A stretch of DNA of 64,000 nt, from positions 9,889 through 73,888 of the forward strand of contig CAWFCV010000008.1 in NCBI GenBank assembly GCA_963814435.1, in the 5' to 3' direction. Shown in pieces: positions 8,478 through 16,506 of this stretch. This DNA comes from JAEUPI01 sp963814435. Its GTDB lineage: Bacteria; Pseudomonadota; Gammaproteobacteria; Burkholderiales; Burkholderiaceae_C. Under the pieces are notes generated by a model. That model made no database searches. It had not been told where the DNA came from and worked only from the letters and a program-made list of their open reading frames with translations. Every line of letters starts with the position of its first letter. Position 1 is the first letter of the stretch. The position numbers and the translations under genes were made by a program.

Positions 8478-9284
8478 CTACGTCGTCGGCATGCTATCGA
8501 CGTGTTGCTGGATCACTGCGGCGATCTCCGCCGCATGGGTGCTGGGAAGAAAGTGACTCCCGCCGTCGATCGTGACGAAATGCGACGCAGGGATTGAATC
8601 GTGCAAAAGCTCGGCGATCCTGCGCATGGCCGGATGGCCGTTTCCTCCCCGAACTACAGTCGTCGGAATGGCGATAGACCGCAGTGTGTCCTCGCTCGGT
8701 TCGAAGGGCGTCCCGGAGGACCAGTCGCGAACATTCACCGCCGTGGTCGCGATGACGTAGCTCCGAACCTTGGGCGGCATCGAATCGAAGGTGCCAGGCC
8801 CACCATAGAAGTCGATGACGTGACGAGCCGCCTCGGCATCGCCGTGCGCGAAGTCAGCAAAGTACGGACGCGTCATCGACTCGAACATCGCGTAGTGCTC
8901 CATGTCGCCTACCGCACGCAGGAGGCCCAGGGGATTTGCCTCCACGAGCAGCAAGCTCTGCGGCAGGCGCCGACCCGTCAGGGCATGCACGATCGCGGAA
9001 AGTCCACCGTATGAGTGCCCCACGACATGAGGGGACGTGCCGATCCGCTCGATGACTCGATCGATGAGATCGACCTGTTGCGCCATGGTGGCATTGCCGT
9101 CAGGCCGAGTGTCGGGAGTCGATCCGTAGCCCAACAGGCTGGTCGTAACCGCGCGGTAGCGGTCACCGAGATGCCCCAGGACGGCCTTCCAGCCCGTGCC
9201 CGTTCCGAAACTCCCGGGCAGAAACAAGATGACACGGCCTGAACCGGTCTCGGCGTAGTCAAACGCAAGGGCTTGCTCGCTCAC
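8478..9284 (-). CDS. Alpha/beta hydrolase
   Basis: The 268-residue protein has the fold's landmarks: an oxyanion segment (LFLPGSFGTG), the nucleophile elbow GHSYGG with Ser, and a C-terminal His in IDGGSHFLPSTH. A GTG start at 9284 was chosen because AGGAGG stands about seven bases upstream; an earlier start would extend into sequence without homology. Substrate is unknown; relatives include epoxide hydrolase-like and aromatic-ester hydrolases. It lies alone between two IS91 elements of the same orientation and is probably cargo moved with them. Confidence 0.8.
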   Translation of the reverse strand: MSEQALAFDYAETGSGRVILFLPGSFGTGTGWKAVLGHLGDRYRAVTTSLLGYGSTPDTRPDGNATMAQQVDLIDRVIERIGTSPHVVGHSYGGLSAIVHALTGRRLPQSLLLVEANPLGLLRAVGDMEHYAMFESMTRPYFADFAHGDAEAARHVIDFYGGPGTFDSMPPKVRSYVIATTAVNVRDWSSGTPFEPSEDTLRSIAIPTTVVRGGNGHPAMRRIAELLHDSIPASHFVTIDGGSHFLPSTHAAEIAAVIQQHVDSMPTT

Positions 9285-9857
9285 GACAGCCTCCTGAAAG
9301 ATACGCACATCGCGTTGCGCCGCCTGGCCGCAAGAGCGCGACGGCACATTGCTGGATCGGAATGTAGACGTCCCCCAGTCGATGCACCAGGAGCCCGCCA
9401 TCAATGTCCATCGCGGTTTGGGTTGTTGGTCAAGTCAGCGAATGCCCGCATTCGGCCTGTTCGCGAACGTTGCGGACGCGCCATGAGACGACCGCTGTTG
9501 TTTAGGGTTGTCCGATACCTGCCCGTCGAGCGACACGGACGTGGGCACGGAGCCGGCCTGAGGGCAGGTGTTGGATAAGCCCCAAGGGAGGAAACCGCGG
9601 CGCGTACCGCGGTGGTGCTCTGCCGCGCCGCAGTTATGGCGATTCGACGTGCGCCAGTGGGGAGTGGAGTTCGATGCCGGCGCGCGACGTGCCGCCAAGC
9701 CTGCTGCCAATGACGATGCCGACTTCGATCGAGAGTGCTCGCACGATGTGTGGAGCACCGTTCGGGCGCCGCCAGCAGCGGCAAGCGCAGCACTGGGCGG
9801 CCAGCGGCGGATCGAGCAGCGCCGACAAGCGCATCGAGCATTGAATGAGCATGACGT
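9285..9857. other. Non-coding stretch with the left end of IS91 element 2
   Basis: No gene is supported here. At 9508-9523 and 9563-9578 lie two arms (TTGTCCGATACCTGCC and GGCAGGTGTTGGATAA) that pair at 13 of 16 positions, just outside the left end motif GGAAACCGCGG near 9590. This parallels the hairpin beside element 1 and is a likely oriIS. Bases 9600-9857 between end and transposase stop show nothing further. Confidence 0.45.
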
Positions 9858-11045
9858 TCATTGCGCCAACTCGGTTGGCGGTGCGCGGATAGTCTGACCA
9901 CGCGTGAAGGTCTGCAGGATGACCATCGCGCGGCCGCAGTGCATGCACACGAAGCTGGGCTGCTTGATGCCGGTGTCCTCACCGCTGGTCGGCGCGACAG
10001 GGGATGTCGGTTCGCACAGCAGCTCGCGCGCGACCGCCAGGCTGGCCTTGCGGCTGCCGTTGGCCAGCAACCCGTAGTGGCGGATCCGGTGGAAGCCACC
10101 CGGCAGCACGTGCAGCAAGAAGCGACGCATGAACTCCGCGGGCGCCAGCGTCATGGCCTTGTGACGCGCCTTGCCCTTGGCGCGATAGTCCTTCCAACGG
10201 AAGGTCACGCCCTGCTCGTCGATCGCAATCAGCCGGCTGTTGGAGATGGCCACCCGATGCGTGTAGCGCGACAGGTAGGCCAGCACCGCCTGCGGCCCGG
10301 CGAAGGGCCGCTTGGCGTAGACCACCCACTCGCATTGGCGCAGTGGCGCGAGCCAGGCCTTGAATGCCTTGGCGTCAGTCAGCGCCGCGTGTTCGCCGAA
10401 GAACGTCAGCTTGCCGGCCTGGTGCGCCCGCTGCAGTTCCTCGAGGAAGCGCCGCCGGAACAGGCGAGACAGCACCCGTACCGGCAGGAAGAACCCTGGC
10501 CTGCACGCGACCCAGCGCTTGCCGTCGGGCGCCAGCCCGCCGCCGGGAACGATGCCGTGCACGTGCGGGTGGTGCGTCAACGCCGAGCCCCAGGTGTGCA
10601 GCACGAGCGTCGCGCCGATGCTCGCGCCGAGATGCTTGGGGTCGCCGGCAATCCTCAGCAGGGTCTCGGCCGCCACGTCGAACAACAGGCCATAGACCAC
10701 GGCCTTGTTCTGGTACGCGATGTCGGCGATCGGCGCCGGCAGCGTGAACACCACGTGGTGATACTCCACCGGCAGCAGATCGGCCTGCCGGGCGTCGAGC
10801 CAACGTTTGGCCGCGCCGCTCTGGCACTTCGGGCAATGCCGATTGCGGCAGGAGTTGTAGGACACCTGGTCGGTGCCGCAGCCTTCACAGCGCAGGACGT
10901 GTCCACCCAGCGCCGCACTGCGGCACTGTTCGATGGCCGACATGACCTTGAGCTGACCCAGGCTCAGGTGGCCGCGCTGGGCTTGGCGCCAGGCAGGCCC
11001 GAACTCGCGGAAGATGTCGGCAACCTCCAGGGTTGCCCGCCCCAC
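9858..11045 (-). CDS. IS91-family transposase (HUH / Y2 rolling-circle)
   Basis: The 395-residue protein is complete. It shows the zinc-binding cysteines (CEGCGTDQ and CRNRHCPKC), the HUH motif HPHVHG, and YLSRYTHRVAISN with the catalytic tyrosines. A second pair of cysteines near the C-terminus (FVCMHCGRAM) may be an extra metal site. It shares domain order but only moderate similarity with the transposase of element 1. It would nick at the element's origin and move it by rolling-circle copying, sometimes with adjacent DNA. Confidence 0.93.
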   Translation of the reverse strand: MGRATLEVADIFREFGPAWRQAQRGHLSLGQLKVMSAIEQCRSAALGGHVLRCEGCGTDQVSYNSCRNRHCPKCQSGAAKRWLDARQADLLPVEYHHVVFTLPAPIADIAYQNKAVVYGLLFDVAAETLLRIAGDPKHLGASIGATLVLHTWGSALTHHPHVHGIVPGGGLAPDGKRWVACRPGFFLPVRVLSRLFRRRFLEELQRAHQAGKLTFFGEHAALTDAKAFKAWLAPLRQCEWVVYAKRPFAGPQAVLAYLSRYTHRVAISNSRLIAIDEQGVTFRWKDYRAKGKARHKAMTLAPAEFMRRFLLHVLPGGFHRIRHYGLLANGSRKASLAVARELLCEPTSPVAPTSGEDTGIKQPSFVCMHCGRAMVILQTFTRGQTIRAPPTELAQ

Positions 11046-11054
11046 GGCGGCGAA

Positions 11055-11929
11055 CTACGGGGTGGGCAAGACGTCCAGGGGGCTGACCACCTCGCGCAGC
11101 ACGGCGGTGGCCACATGGGTGTAGATGGAAGTCGTCTCCAGCTTCTTGTGGCCGAGCAGCACCTGGATCACACGGATGTCGACCTTCTGCTCCAGCAAGT
11201 GGGTGGCAAAGGCATGCCGCAGCGAGTGCATCGACACGCGCTTGTCGATCCCGGCGGCATTGGCGCCGGCGCGGATGGCGCGGTTGAGTTGCCGGGCGGT
11301 CAGCGGATCCATCGGATCGAGCCCGGGGAACAGCCATCCCTTGTGGAAGATCTTGCCCTGGGCATGCGCAACGCGCCACCACGCACGAAGTCGCTCCAGC
11401 AGCAACGGCGAGAGCATGGCGTAGCGATCCTTGCGGCCCTTGCCCTGTTCGACGCGCAGCGTCATGCGCTGGCTGTCGATGTCGCCGACCTTGAGAGCGA
11501 TGACCTCGCCTGCGCGAAGCCCGCGCCGTAGGCCACCGTCAATGCCGTCTGGTGCTTCAGGTTGGTGACGGCCCCGATCAGGCGAGCGACCTCCTCGCGA
11601 CTGAGCACCACCGGCAGCGTCTGCGGCACGCGCACCGAGCTCGTCTTGGCCAGCAACTCCCCACGACCCAGCGTGACGCCGAAGAAGAACTTCAAGCCCG
11701 TGAGCGTCGCGTTGAGCGTGATCGGCGAGGTGCCTTGGTCGACCAGGTGCAACTGGAAGAGGCGCAGGTCCTCGGCAGTCGCGGTGTCGGGGGAACGTTC
11801 AAGAAACTCGGCAAGCTTGCGCACGGCGCGCACATAGCTGGCCTGCGTCTTGGGCTCGAGCTTGCGCAGGTGCATGTCCTCGAGCATGCGTTGACGCAGC
11901 GGCGTGATGCCAGGTGTCGATCGGTTCAT
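11055..11929 (-). pseudogene. Tyrosine recombinase of IS91 element 2, frameshifted
   Basis: The start MNRSTPGITPLRQRMLEDMHLR is followed by a SAM-like core-binding domain. The frame breaks near 11515, inside the segment that should carry the first catalytic Arg (AYGAG...), and resumes as VGDIDSQRMTLRVEQGKGRKDRY. The rest of the catalytic domain is present: HSLRHAFATHL and LLGHKKLETTSIYTHV with the final Tyr. It ends 9 bases before the transposase start, so the two are co-transcribed. About 290 residues when repaired. Confidence 0.85.
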
Positions 11930-12111
11930 GATGCTGCTCCTGTTGAAGAACGAGGCGGATTGCCTCGCTCAACAACATCGCAGAACCAGCAGCGCAACGA
12001 ACCACCACGACTCCGCCGGAGCGCCTACCGCGAGAGCGGTTTAGTCCACTGGCCGCGAGCAGACAAGAGAGGTCCATGGAGTACACCATCAATTGCCGGC
12101 ACCCGCAGAAG

Positions 12112-12779
12112 CACCTGAAGAAGTTCAGCGGCATCCTGCAAGCCGACGCCTACGGCGGCTGGGGCAAGCTCTACGACAGCGGGCGCGTCACTGAAGCGCA
12201 TGCTGGGCCCACGCGAGGCGGCCGTGGTGGGAACTGCACCTGAGCCTGGGGCGCGCGCCCGGCACGATTGCCGAACAGGCGCTCAAACGCATTGCCGCGC
12301 TCTACGCCGTCGAGGCCGACATCCGAGGCCGGCCGCCCGACGAGCGACGACGACAACGCCAGGCGCGCGCCGGGCCGCTGCTGGAGGAACTGCACGCATG
12401 GCTGGGCAGCATGGTCGGGCGCGTGTCGGCGAAGTCCGAGATCGCCGGCGCGATCGGCTACTCGCTCACGCGGTGGCGGGCGTTGACGCGCTACCTCGAC
12501 GACGGCCGCATCGAGATCGACAACAATGCCGCCGAGCGCGCATTGCGTGGCGTCAGCCTGGGCCGCAAGAACTACCTCTTCATGGGGTCGGACGCGGGCG
12601 GCGAACGCGCCGCGGCGATCTACAGCCTCGTGGAAACGGCCAAGCTCAATGGGCTCGATCCGGAAGGCTACCTGCGCGAAGTGCTGACGCGCATTGCCGA
12701 GCACCCCATCAACCGAATCGACGAGTTGCTGCCGTGGAACATCGGCGCACGCGCCGAAGACCAACGACAAGCAGCTTGA
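12112..12779 (+). pseudogene. IS66-family transposase (TnpC), C-terminal remnant
   Basis: Only the C-terminal two thirds of an IS66 TnpC can be read, in more than one frame. HLKKFSGILQADAYGGW (frame from 12112) changes frame near 12190, and the end runs through IEIDNNAAERALRGVSLGRKNYLF to PWNIGAR. The 5' part is missing, probably removed when IS91 element 2 landed at its left. No tnpA or tnpB is present, so it is a dead fragment. Confidence 0.85.
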
Positions 12780-12782
12780 GCA

Positions 12783-13362
12783 TGGCGACCAAGGTACAAC
12801 GGATCAAGACGCCGGCCGCGATCCTTCAACTGCACATCGAACTGCGCGGCACCAAGCCCAAGGTCTGGCGCCGGGTGCTGGTGCCCGAGACGATCACGCT
12901 GGCTGCGGCTTCACCTGGTCATCCAAGCCGCCTTCGGCTGGGGCCACTCGCACATGCACGAGTTCATCGCAGGCGACGGCGAGCGCTATGGCACACCCGA
13001 TCCGATGTATGACGCTCCCGGGTCGGTCACGAGCGAGAACACGCGGTTGACGACGCGCACTGCGCAAGGCGACGTTGAACTACGTCTACGACTTCGGTGA
13101 TTACTGGGAGCACCGCATCAAGGTCGAGAAGACGCTCGCGCCGGATCCGGAGATGGAGCTGCCGTTGTGCGTGGATGGGGCCGGCGCAACGCCACCCGAG
13201 GATTGCGGCGGCGTGCCGGGCTATGCGGAGTTCGTGCAGGCCATGGCGGACCCCGACCACGCCGAGCACGACAACATGGCCGAATGGATCGGCCGACACC
13301 TGGGATCCTGCGGCCTTCGACACCATCCCGGTAACGACTGGCTCGCACAGATCAAGCTCTGA
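12783..13362 (+). pseudogene. pRiA4b ORF-3-like family protein, frameshifted
   Basis: The start MATKVQRIKTPAAILQLHIEL and the segment KPKVWRRVLVPETITL begin the family. Frame changes near 12905 and near 13060 then separate HLVIQAAFGWGHSHMHEF from NYVYDFGDYWEHRIKVEK and the C-terminal CGGVPGYAEFVQAMADP. The HSHMHEF and YDFGDxWEH segments are typical of this family, which often sits beside IS66 elements. It starts 3 bases after the IS66 stop and is probably part of the same old insertion. Molecular function is unknown. Confidence 0.8.
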
Positions 13363-13395
13363 TCGTCAAGAGGGCCTCGGGGTACGCTTACGAAA

Positions 13396-13659
13396 ATGAT
13401 CGGCCGCGTGTCCGTAGCTGCGGAGCGTCACGCGCAGAAGCTCGGGCTGGGCAAAGAGGTGTTGAGCTACTGCCGAATTGAACTAGACAACAAGACGAAT
13501 CAGTTTCCACGCGACGGGTTGTACCCGTTCGGAGTCAACTACAACAACATCAAGACTGCGCAGGATCTCCAGCTCATCATCTCGCAGCGCGAGGCATACG
13601 AGAAGACGTTTATGCTCTTGTGTCTGTCGCGCGCCAAGCGTGACTTGGAGCAGAAGTAG
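13396..13659 (+). CDS. Hypothetical cassette protein, 87 residues
   Basis: The frame starts at an ATG preceded by a weak purine stretch and ends at TAG 13659. The protein is soluble, with no membrane segment or signal peptide; it is rich in charged residues, and its C-terminal third is probably helical (QLIISQREAYEKTFMLLCLSRAKRDLEQK region). No family is recognised. Codon use is less GC-biased than in the chromosomal genes to the right, which fits acquired cassette DNA. No attC separates it from the next gene, so the two may belong to one cassette. Confidence 0.5.
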   Translation: MIGRVSVAAERHAQKLGLGKEVLSYCRIELDNKTNQFPRDGLYPFGVNYNNIKTAQDLQLIISQREAYEKTFMLLCLSRAKRDLEQK

Positions 13660-13728
13660 ATATGGAGCGATGCTTAGCCCACTCTGACATTCCAACGTCA
13701 CGCCTCACACTTTCACGGGGACGTATCC

Positions 13729-13977
13729 ATGCCACTGTTCGTGCCGCTTGTGGTTGCGTCGGACGCAGCGACCGGTTCCTTTCCCACATTTCCATTTGTT
13801 GTCGCGCAGCTTGCCGAGTTCTATCAAGAAGACGGAAGCGTACGGATCGGTCCGCACCTGATGTCCGCCCGCGAAATCGATGAGTTTGTAGATCGTATGC
13901 TCGCCGACGTCGAGGCGTTTAGGCGAATGGCGAAGCATGAGCTTGACCTCGCGCTGTCGCGGTCGCAACCGCGGTGA
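13729..13977 (+). CDS. Hypothetical cassette protein, 82 residues
   Basis: The protein starts MPLFVPLVVASDAATGSFPT and has a negatively charged C-terminal helix (REIDEFVDRMLADVEAFRRM). No domain is recognised. Its TGA at 13977 lies one base before attC-C, the normal spacing for a cassette gene, which supports the frame. The hydrophobic N-terminus is too interrupted to be a clear signal peptide. Confidence 0.55.
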   Translation: MPLFVPLVVASDAATGSFPTFPFVVAQLAEFYQEDGSVRIGPHLMSAREIDEFVDRMLADVEAFRRMAKHELDLALSRSQPR

Positions 13978-13978
13978 G

Positions 13979-14058
13979 GCCTAACCCTTCGTTAGCACCT
14001 GACGCGCTACAGCTGACTGCGCCAGTCTGGCACGCGCAGGTGAACTCAAACGTTAGAC
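13979..14058 (+). repeat. attC-C, integron recombination site
   Basis: Both core boxes are intact: GCCTAAC at 13979-13985 and GTTAGAC at 14052-14058. The outer arms (CACCTGACGCGC, GCGCAGGTGAACTC) and the inner arms (CAGCTGACTGCG, CGCCAGTCTGG) are imperfectly complementary, as in attC hairpins. Length 80 bases. It should recombine if an integrase is supplied. Confidence 0.85.
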
Positions 14059-14111
14059 CGATGAACTCCCGTTCGTTGACGCCACTACGCTGCTGTATAT
14101 ACACTGCGCGC

Positions 14112-14387
14112 ATGGAGTTCACCTGGTCGGAGGCAAAGCGCGCCGCGAACCTGAAGGCCCATGGGCTCGATTTCATCGATGCCCCTCTCGTGTTCGAAGG
14201 TGTCACGTTCACGTTCGAAGACGACCGGTTCTCCTACGGTGAGCAGCGCTTCGTCACACTGGGACTGCTCGCCGGCGTTCCTGTCTCACTCGTTCACACG
14301 GAGACTGACCATGAAATCCGCATCATCTCGTTCCGCAAAGCAACCAACCGTGAAACACAAATCTACTTCACCCAAATCCAAAACTGA
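14112..14387 (+). CDS. brnT: BrnT-family toxin (type II toxin-antitoxin)
   Basis: The 91-residue protein from ATG 14112 (MEFTWSEAKRAANLKAHGLDF) follows the BrnT pattern: FxWdexKaxxNxxKHGxxF at the N-terminus, a central FEDDRFSYGEQRFVTLG strand pair, and the end IRIISFRKATNRETQIY. BrnT toxins are small ribonucleases that block translation and are held by BrnA. In-frame codons upstream to 14062 are not needed for the family. It is the gene of a cassette between attC-C and attC-D; toxin-antitoxin cassettes are known to stabilise arrays. The antitoxin gene overlaps its end. Confidence 0.88.
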   Translation: MEFTWSEAKRAANLKAHGLDFIDAPLVFEGVTFTFEDDRFSYGEQRFVTLGLLAGVPVSLVHTETDHEIRIISFRKATNRETQIYFTQIQN

Positions 14388-14628
14388 TTGGGCGCGCCTG
14401 AAGGCGCGTGCCAAGCCCGCGCTCGCCGACCGACGGAGCATCCGGAAGCCGATATCCGCCACATCGTGCGTGGCGTCGTTCGGCGCGGTCTGAAGCCGCT
14501 TGCCAGCCAAGGCTTCAATATCGATTCGGGTCGATCAAGACGTTCTCGAATGGTTCAAGGCTCAGGGCCCTGGCTATCAAACGCGAATCAACACGGTCTT
14601 TCGCGCGTTCCGTGACGCATCGGTCTAA
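14311..14628 (+). pseudogene. brnA: BrnA-family antitoxin, frameshifted twice
   Basis: The ATG at 14311 overlaps the end of brnT. The protein starts MKSASSRSAKQPTVKH and reaches TDWARLKA; then the frame changes near 14430 (EHPEADIRHIVRGVVRRGLKPLA) and again near 14505 (KASISIRVDQDVLEWFKAQGPG, to FRAFRDASV). The last part is the ribbon-helix-helix-like DNA-binding domain of BrnA (IRVDxDVLEWFKxxGxGYQTRIN). All parts are present, so the shifts could be sequence errors. If real, an unchecked BrnT would be toxic, which argues for an error. Confidence 0.8.
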
Positions 14629-14694
14629 CCCTTCGCTCCAGCCGACGTGCTGCGGCCTGCGGCCTCCGCACGCGGCTGAGCTCAAACGTTAGGC
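14623..14694 (+). repeat. attC-D, integron recombination site
   Basis: GTCTAAC (14623-14629) and GTTAGGC (14688-14694) are perfect core boxes. The arms CAGCCGACGTGC and GCACGCGGCTGAG pair imperfectly, and the centre (GCGGCCTGCGGCC) forms the loop region. Length 72 bases; nearly the same as attC-F. Confidence 0.9.
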
Positions 14695-14732
14695 CTCACA
14701 CAACACCTTCATTGCACTTCGCAATGCGCGCA

Positions 14733-15275
14733 ATGTCACTTCCGATCGCGACCCCTTCCCTCGGGATACGCAGCATCGTCGTCGAGGACGCTGAGCGCAT
14801 GATGGAGCTCAATAGCGAACCGTCCACTCGTCGCTGGCTTCCGTCCCATGTCTACGCGGACATTGGCGAGGCAACTTCCCGCATGCGCTACTTGATCTCC
14901 TGCTATTCGACGCCAGGCGATCCGCGTTTGGGCCCATACGTCTTGGCCGTCGAGCACCTTTCCAGCCGAGCGCTACTTGGCCATGTCGGGTTCAGCCCGC
15001 TGGACAGCGAAGTGGAGGTTTCCTACGCCATCGCCGAGGCTTCACGAGGTCGAGGCTACGGCTCGGAGGCTCTACTCTATGCTTGCCAATGGGCTGCAGA
15101 GACCTTCGATCTGCCGTGCATTTTGGCCATCACCGAGTCGGCAAACGCTCCGTCGCGGCGCACTCTTGACCGCGCCGCATTCGTTCATGCTGAAGACACG
15201 GTCATGCAGTTCCAGGGTAGCCAGCAGACCGTCAGTCACTATGTGTGGCGCCGCTCCACCCTTCGCTCCACCTGA
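14733..15275 (+). CDS. GNAT-family N-acetyltransferase
   Basis: The protein of about 180 residues (ATG 14733, MSLPIATPSLGIRSI; an ATG at 14724 is also possible) has the GNAT acetyl-CoA signature EASRGRGYGSEAL, preceded by the strand VEVSYAI and followed by SANAPSRRTLDRAAF, typical of the RimJ-like subgroup that acetylates amino groups of proteins or small molecules. The last codons (RRSTLRST) run into attC-E, common for cassette genes. The substrate cannot be told. Confidence 0.82.
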   Translation: MSLPIATPSLGIRSIVVEDAERMMELNSEPSTRRWLPSHVYADIGEATSRMRYLISCYSTPGDPRLGPYVLAVEHLSSRALLGHVGFSPLDSEVEVSYAIAEASRGRGYGSEALLYACQWAAETFDLPCILAITESANAPSRRTLDRAAFVHAEDTVMQFQGSQQTVSHYVWRRSTLRST

Positions 15276-15330
15276 CGTTCGCCAGCCGGCTTCGCCGTCT
15301 GCCGCCCGCAGGTGAGCTCAAACGCAAGGC
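15253..15330 (+). repeat. attC-E, degenerate integron site
   Basis: The body (CCTTCGCTCCACCTGACG ... CCCGCAGGTGAGCTCAAACG) is nearly the same as attC-B, but the first box reads GCTCCAC instead of GYYYAAC and the last GCAAGGC instead of GTTAGGC. The crossover box has lost its GTT, so recombination here should be poor. This may lock the acetyltransferase and the following cassette together. Confidence 0.7.
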
Positions 15331-15362
15331 ATCATTCGCCACTACCACTGCGATTGGCCGCA

Positions 15363-15962
15363 ATGAAGACGCAGTATTACACCGCCAGCAGCCTCGATGG
15401 CTTCATCGCCACTTCAGACGATTCTCTGGACTGGTTGTTCCCGCTGGGCGACGTCAACGACACCAGCTATCCGGCCTTCATTCAGGACGTAGGCGCGTTG
15501 GCAATGGGTTCAGCGACTTACCTTTGGATGCTGCGCCATGTTGTCAAGCGCGGCAGTGACACGCCTCAGCCATGGCCGTACGTTCAGCCCGCTTGGGTGT
15601 TCAGTAGTCGCGTCCTTCCCGAGGTCGCCGGCGCCGTCGTTCACTTCGTCAAAGGCAGTGTTCGCACCGTGCATCGCCAAATGCGAAAGGCTGCGCAAGG
15701 CAAGAACCTCTGGATCGTTGGAGGCGGCGACCTGGCCGGGCAGTTCCACGACGCGGGGCTCTTGGACGAGATCATTGTTCAGGTGGGCTCAGTCACTCTT
15801 GGGTCGGGCAAGCCGCTACTGCCAAGGCAAATCACTTCGCCAGCTCTCAATCTCGTGTCGGCCAAGCGGGTTGGCTCAGGATTCGCCGAACTGCGCTACG
15901 AGGTGAGCAGACAACCTAATGCCGTGGGTGTTACACAGCCACAGAGCAAACAAGATGTCTAA
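15363..15962 (+). CDS. Dihydrofolate-reductase-like / RibD C-terminal family protein
   Basis: The 199-residue protein begins MKTQYYTASSLDGFIATSDDSLDWL, the typical start of the RibD_C/DHFR-like family, and has the nucleotide-binding segment NLWIVGGGDLAGQFHDAGLLDEI and the end GSGFAELRYEV. These proteins have the dihydrofolate reductase fold and probably bind NADPH; most have unknown substrates. Some DHFR-type cassettes give trimethoprim resistance, but this family is distinct from DfrA/DfrB and no resistance is claimed. It ends inside attC-F. Confidence 0.85.
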   Translation: MKTQYYTASSLDGFIATSDDSLDWLFPLGDVNDTSYPAFIQDVGALAMGSATYLWMLRHVVKRGSDTPQPWPYVQPAWVFSSRVLPEVAGAVVHFVKGSVRTVHRQMRKAAQGKNLWIVGGGDLAGQFHDAGLLDEIIVQVGSVTLGSGKPLLPRQITSPALNLVSAKRVGSGFAELRYEVSRQPNAVGVTQPQSKQDV

Positions 15963-16028
15963 CCCATCGCTCCAGCCGTCGTGCCACGGCCTGCGGCCTC
16001 CGCACGCGGCTGAACTCAGACGTTATGC
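15957..16028 (+). repeat. attC-F, integron recombination site
   Basis: Intact boxes GTCTAAC (15957-15963) and GTTATGC (16022-16028), arms CAGCCGTCGTGC / GCACGCGGCTGAACTC, centre CACGGCCTGCGGCC. It differs from attC-D at only a few positions. Confidence 0.9.
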
Positions 16029-16049
16029 GTCCAAAGGAAGGAGGGAGCC

Positions 16050-16466
16050 TTGATTGAAGCCCTCATTGGTGTCGCGGTAGGTGTTCTCACGATCGTCTTT
16101 GCACGGATCATTCGTGGGCAACATTGGTTGTATTCATTAGGCCTGCTCACTCTGCCTAGCTTGTACGCATTCTTCGCTCTACAAGCCGGTGAGCGAGCTG
16201 TGGGCGTCAAGGAAATGATCTACGGTGTTCCATTTGTCGTAGTTGGGCTGGTTTTCGCATTTGTGAGCGTGCGTCAGTCAGCGGTCGTGGTCGGCGCATT
16301 CTGGATACTTCATGGGCTGTACGACTTGACGCACAGTCAGTTCATCACAAACGCCGGTGTTCCTGGTTGGTATCCCGTTTTCTGTTTCTCGGTTGATGTT
16401 GTTGTCGGTGCATATCTACTATGGCTGTCGCGCCGTATCTCCAATGCAGATCTTCGCCAGGCGTAA
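16050..16466 (+). CDS. DUF6010-like four-helix membrane protein (cassette gene)
   Basis: The 138-residue protein starts with TTG at 16050, supported by a strong AGGAGGG ribosome site about six bases upstream. It has four hydrophobic segments and the conserved stretch FWILHGLYDLTHSQFITNAGVPGWYPVFCFSVDVV. The same pattern (HG..D..H......GVP..WP.FC.S.DV) occurs in the chromosomal gene at 47269-47682, so both belong to one family. Function is unknown; it acts in the inner membrane. Confidence 0.75.
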   Translation: MIEALIGVAVGVLTIVFARIIRGQHWLYSLGLLTLPSLYAFFALQAGERAVGVKEMIYGVPFVVVGLVFAFVSVRQSAVVVGAFWILHGLYDLTHSQFITNAGVPGWYPVFCFSVDVVVGAYLLWLSRRISNADLRQA

Positions 16467-16506
16467 GTCGTGGCTTCTTGAAAGTTGGGCGGCACGAGAG
16501 TGAACC

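Larger units (their letters stand above)
9579..12048 (-). mobile_element. IS91-family element 2 with a tyrosine recombinase gene
   Basis: It is built like element 1: transposase (9858-11045) and upstream tyrosine recombinase (11055-11929) on the minus strand. The right end at 12028-12048 reads CCGCGAGAGCGGTTTAGTCC, which matches element 1's right end (CCGCGTCAGCGGTTTGGTCC) in 17 of 20 bases and forms the same small hairpin. The left end is placed near 9579 by the hairpin and by similarity to the right end, with less certainty. The proteins are clearly diverged from element 1, so these are two different elements. Confidence 0.6.

Noticed and set aside
9861..11531. Long open frame on the plus strand opposite the IS91 transposase and recombinase
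   Set aside because: GC-rich shadow of the true genes on the other strand; no domain and unnatural composition.
11055..11929. Second tyrosine recombinase as IntI or a phage integrase
   Set aside because: Same reasons as for the first one; it belongs to IS91 element 2.
15363..15962. Trimethoprim-resistance dihydrofolate reductase cassette (dfrA/dfrB)
   Set aside because: The sequence belongs to the RibD-C-terminal-like family, not DfrA or DfrB; no evidence of resistance.
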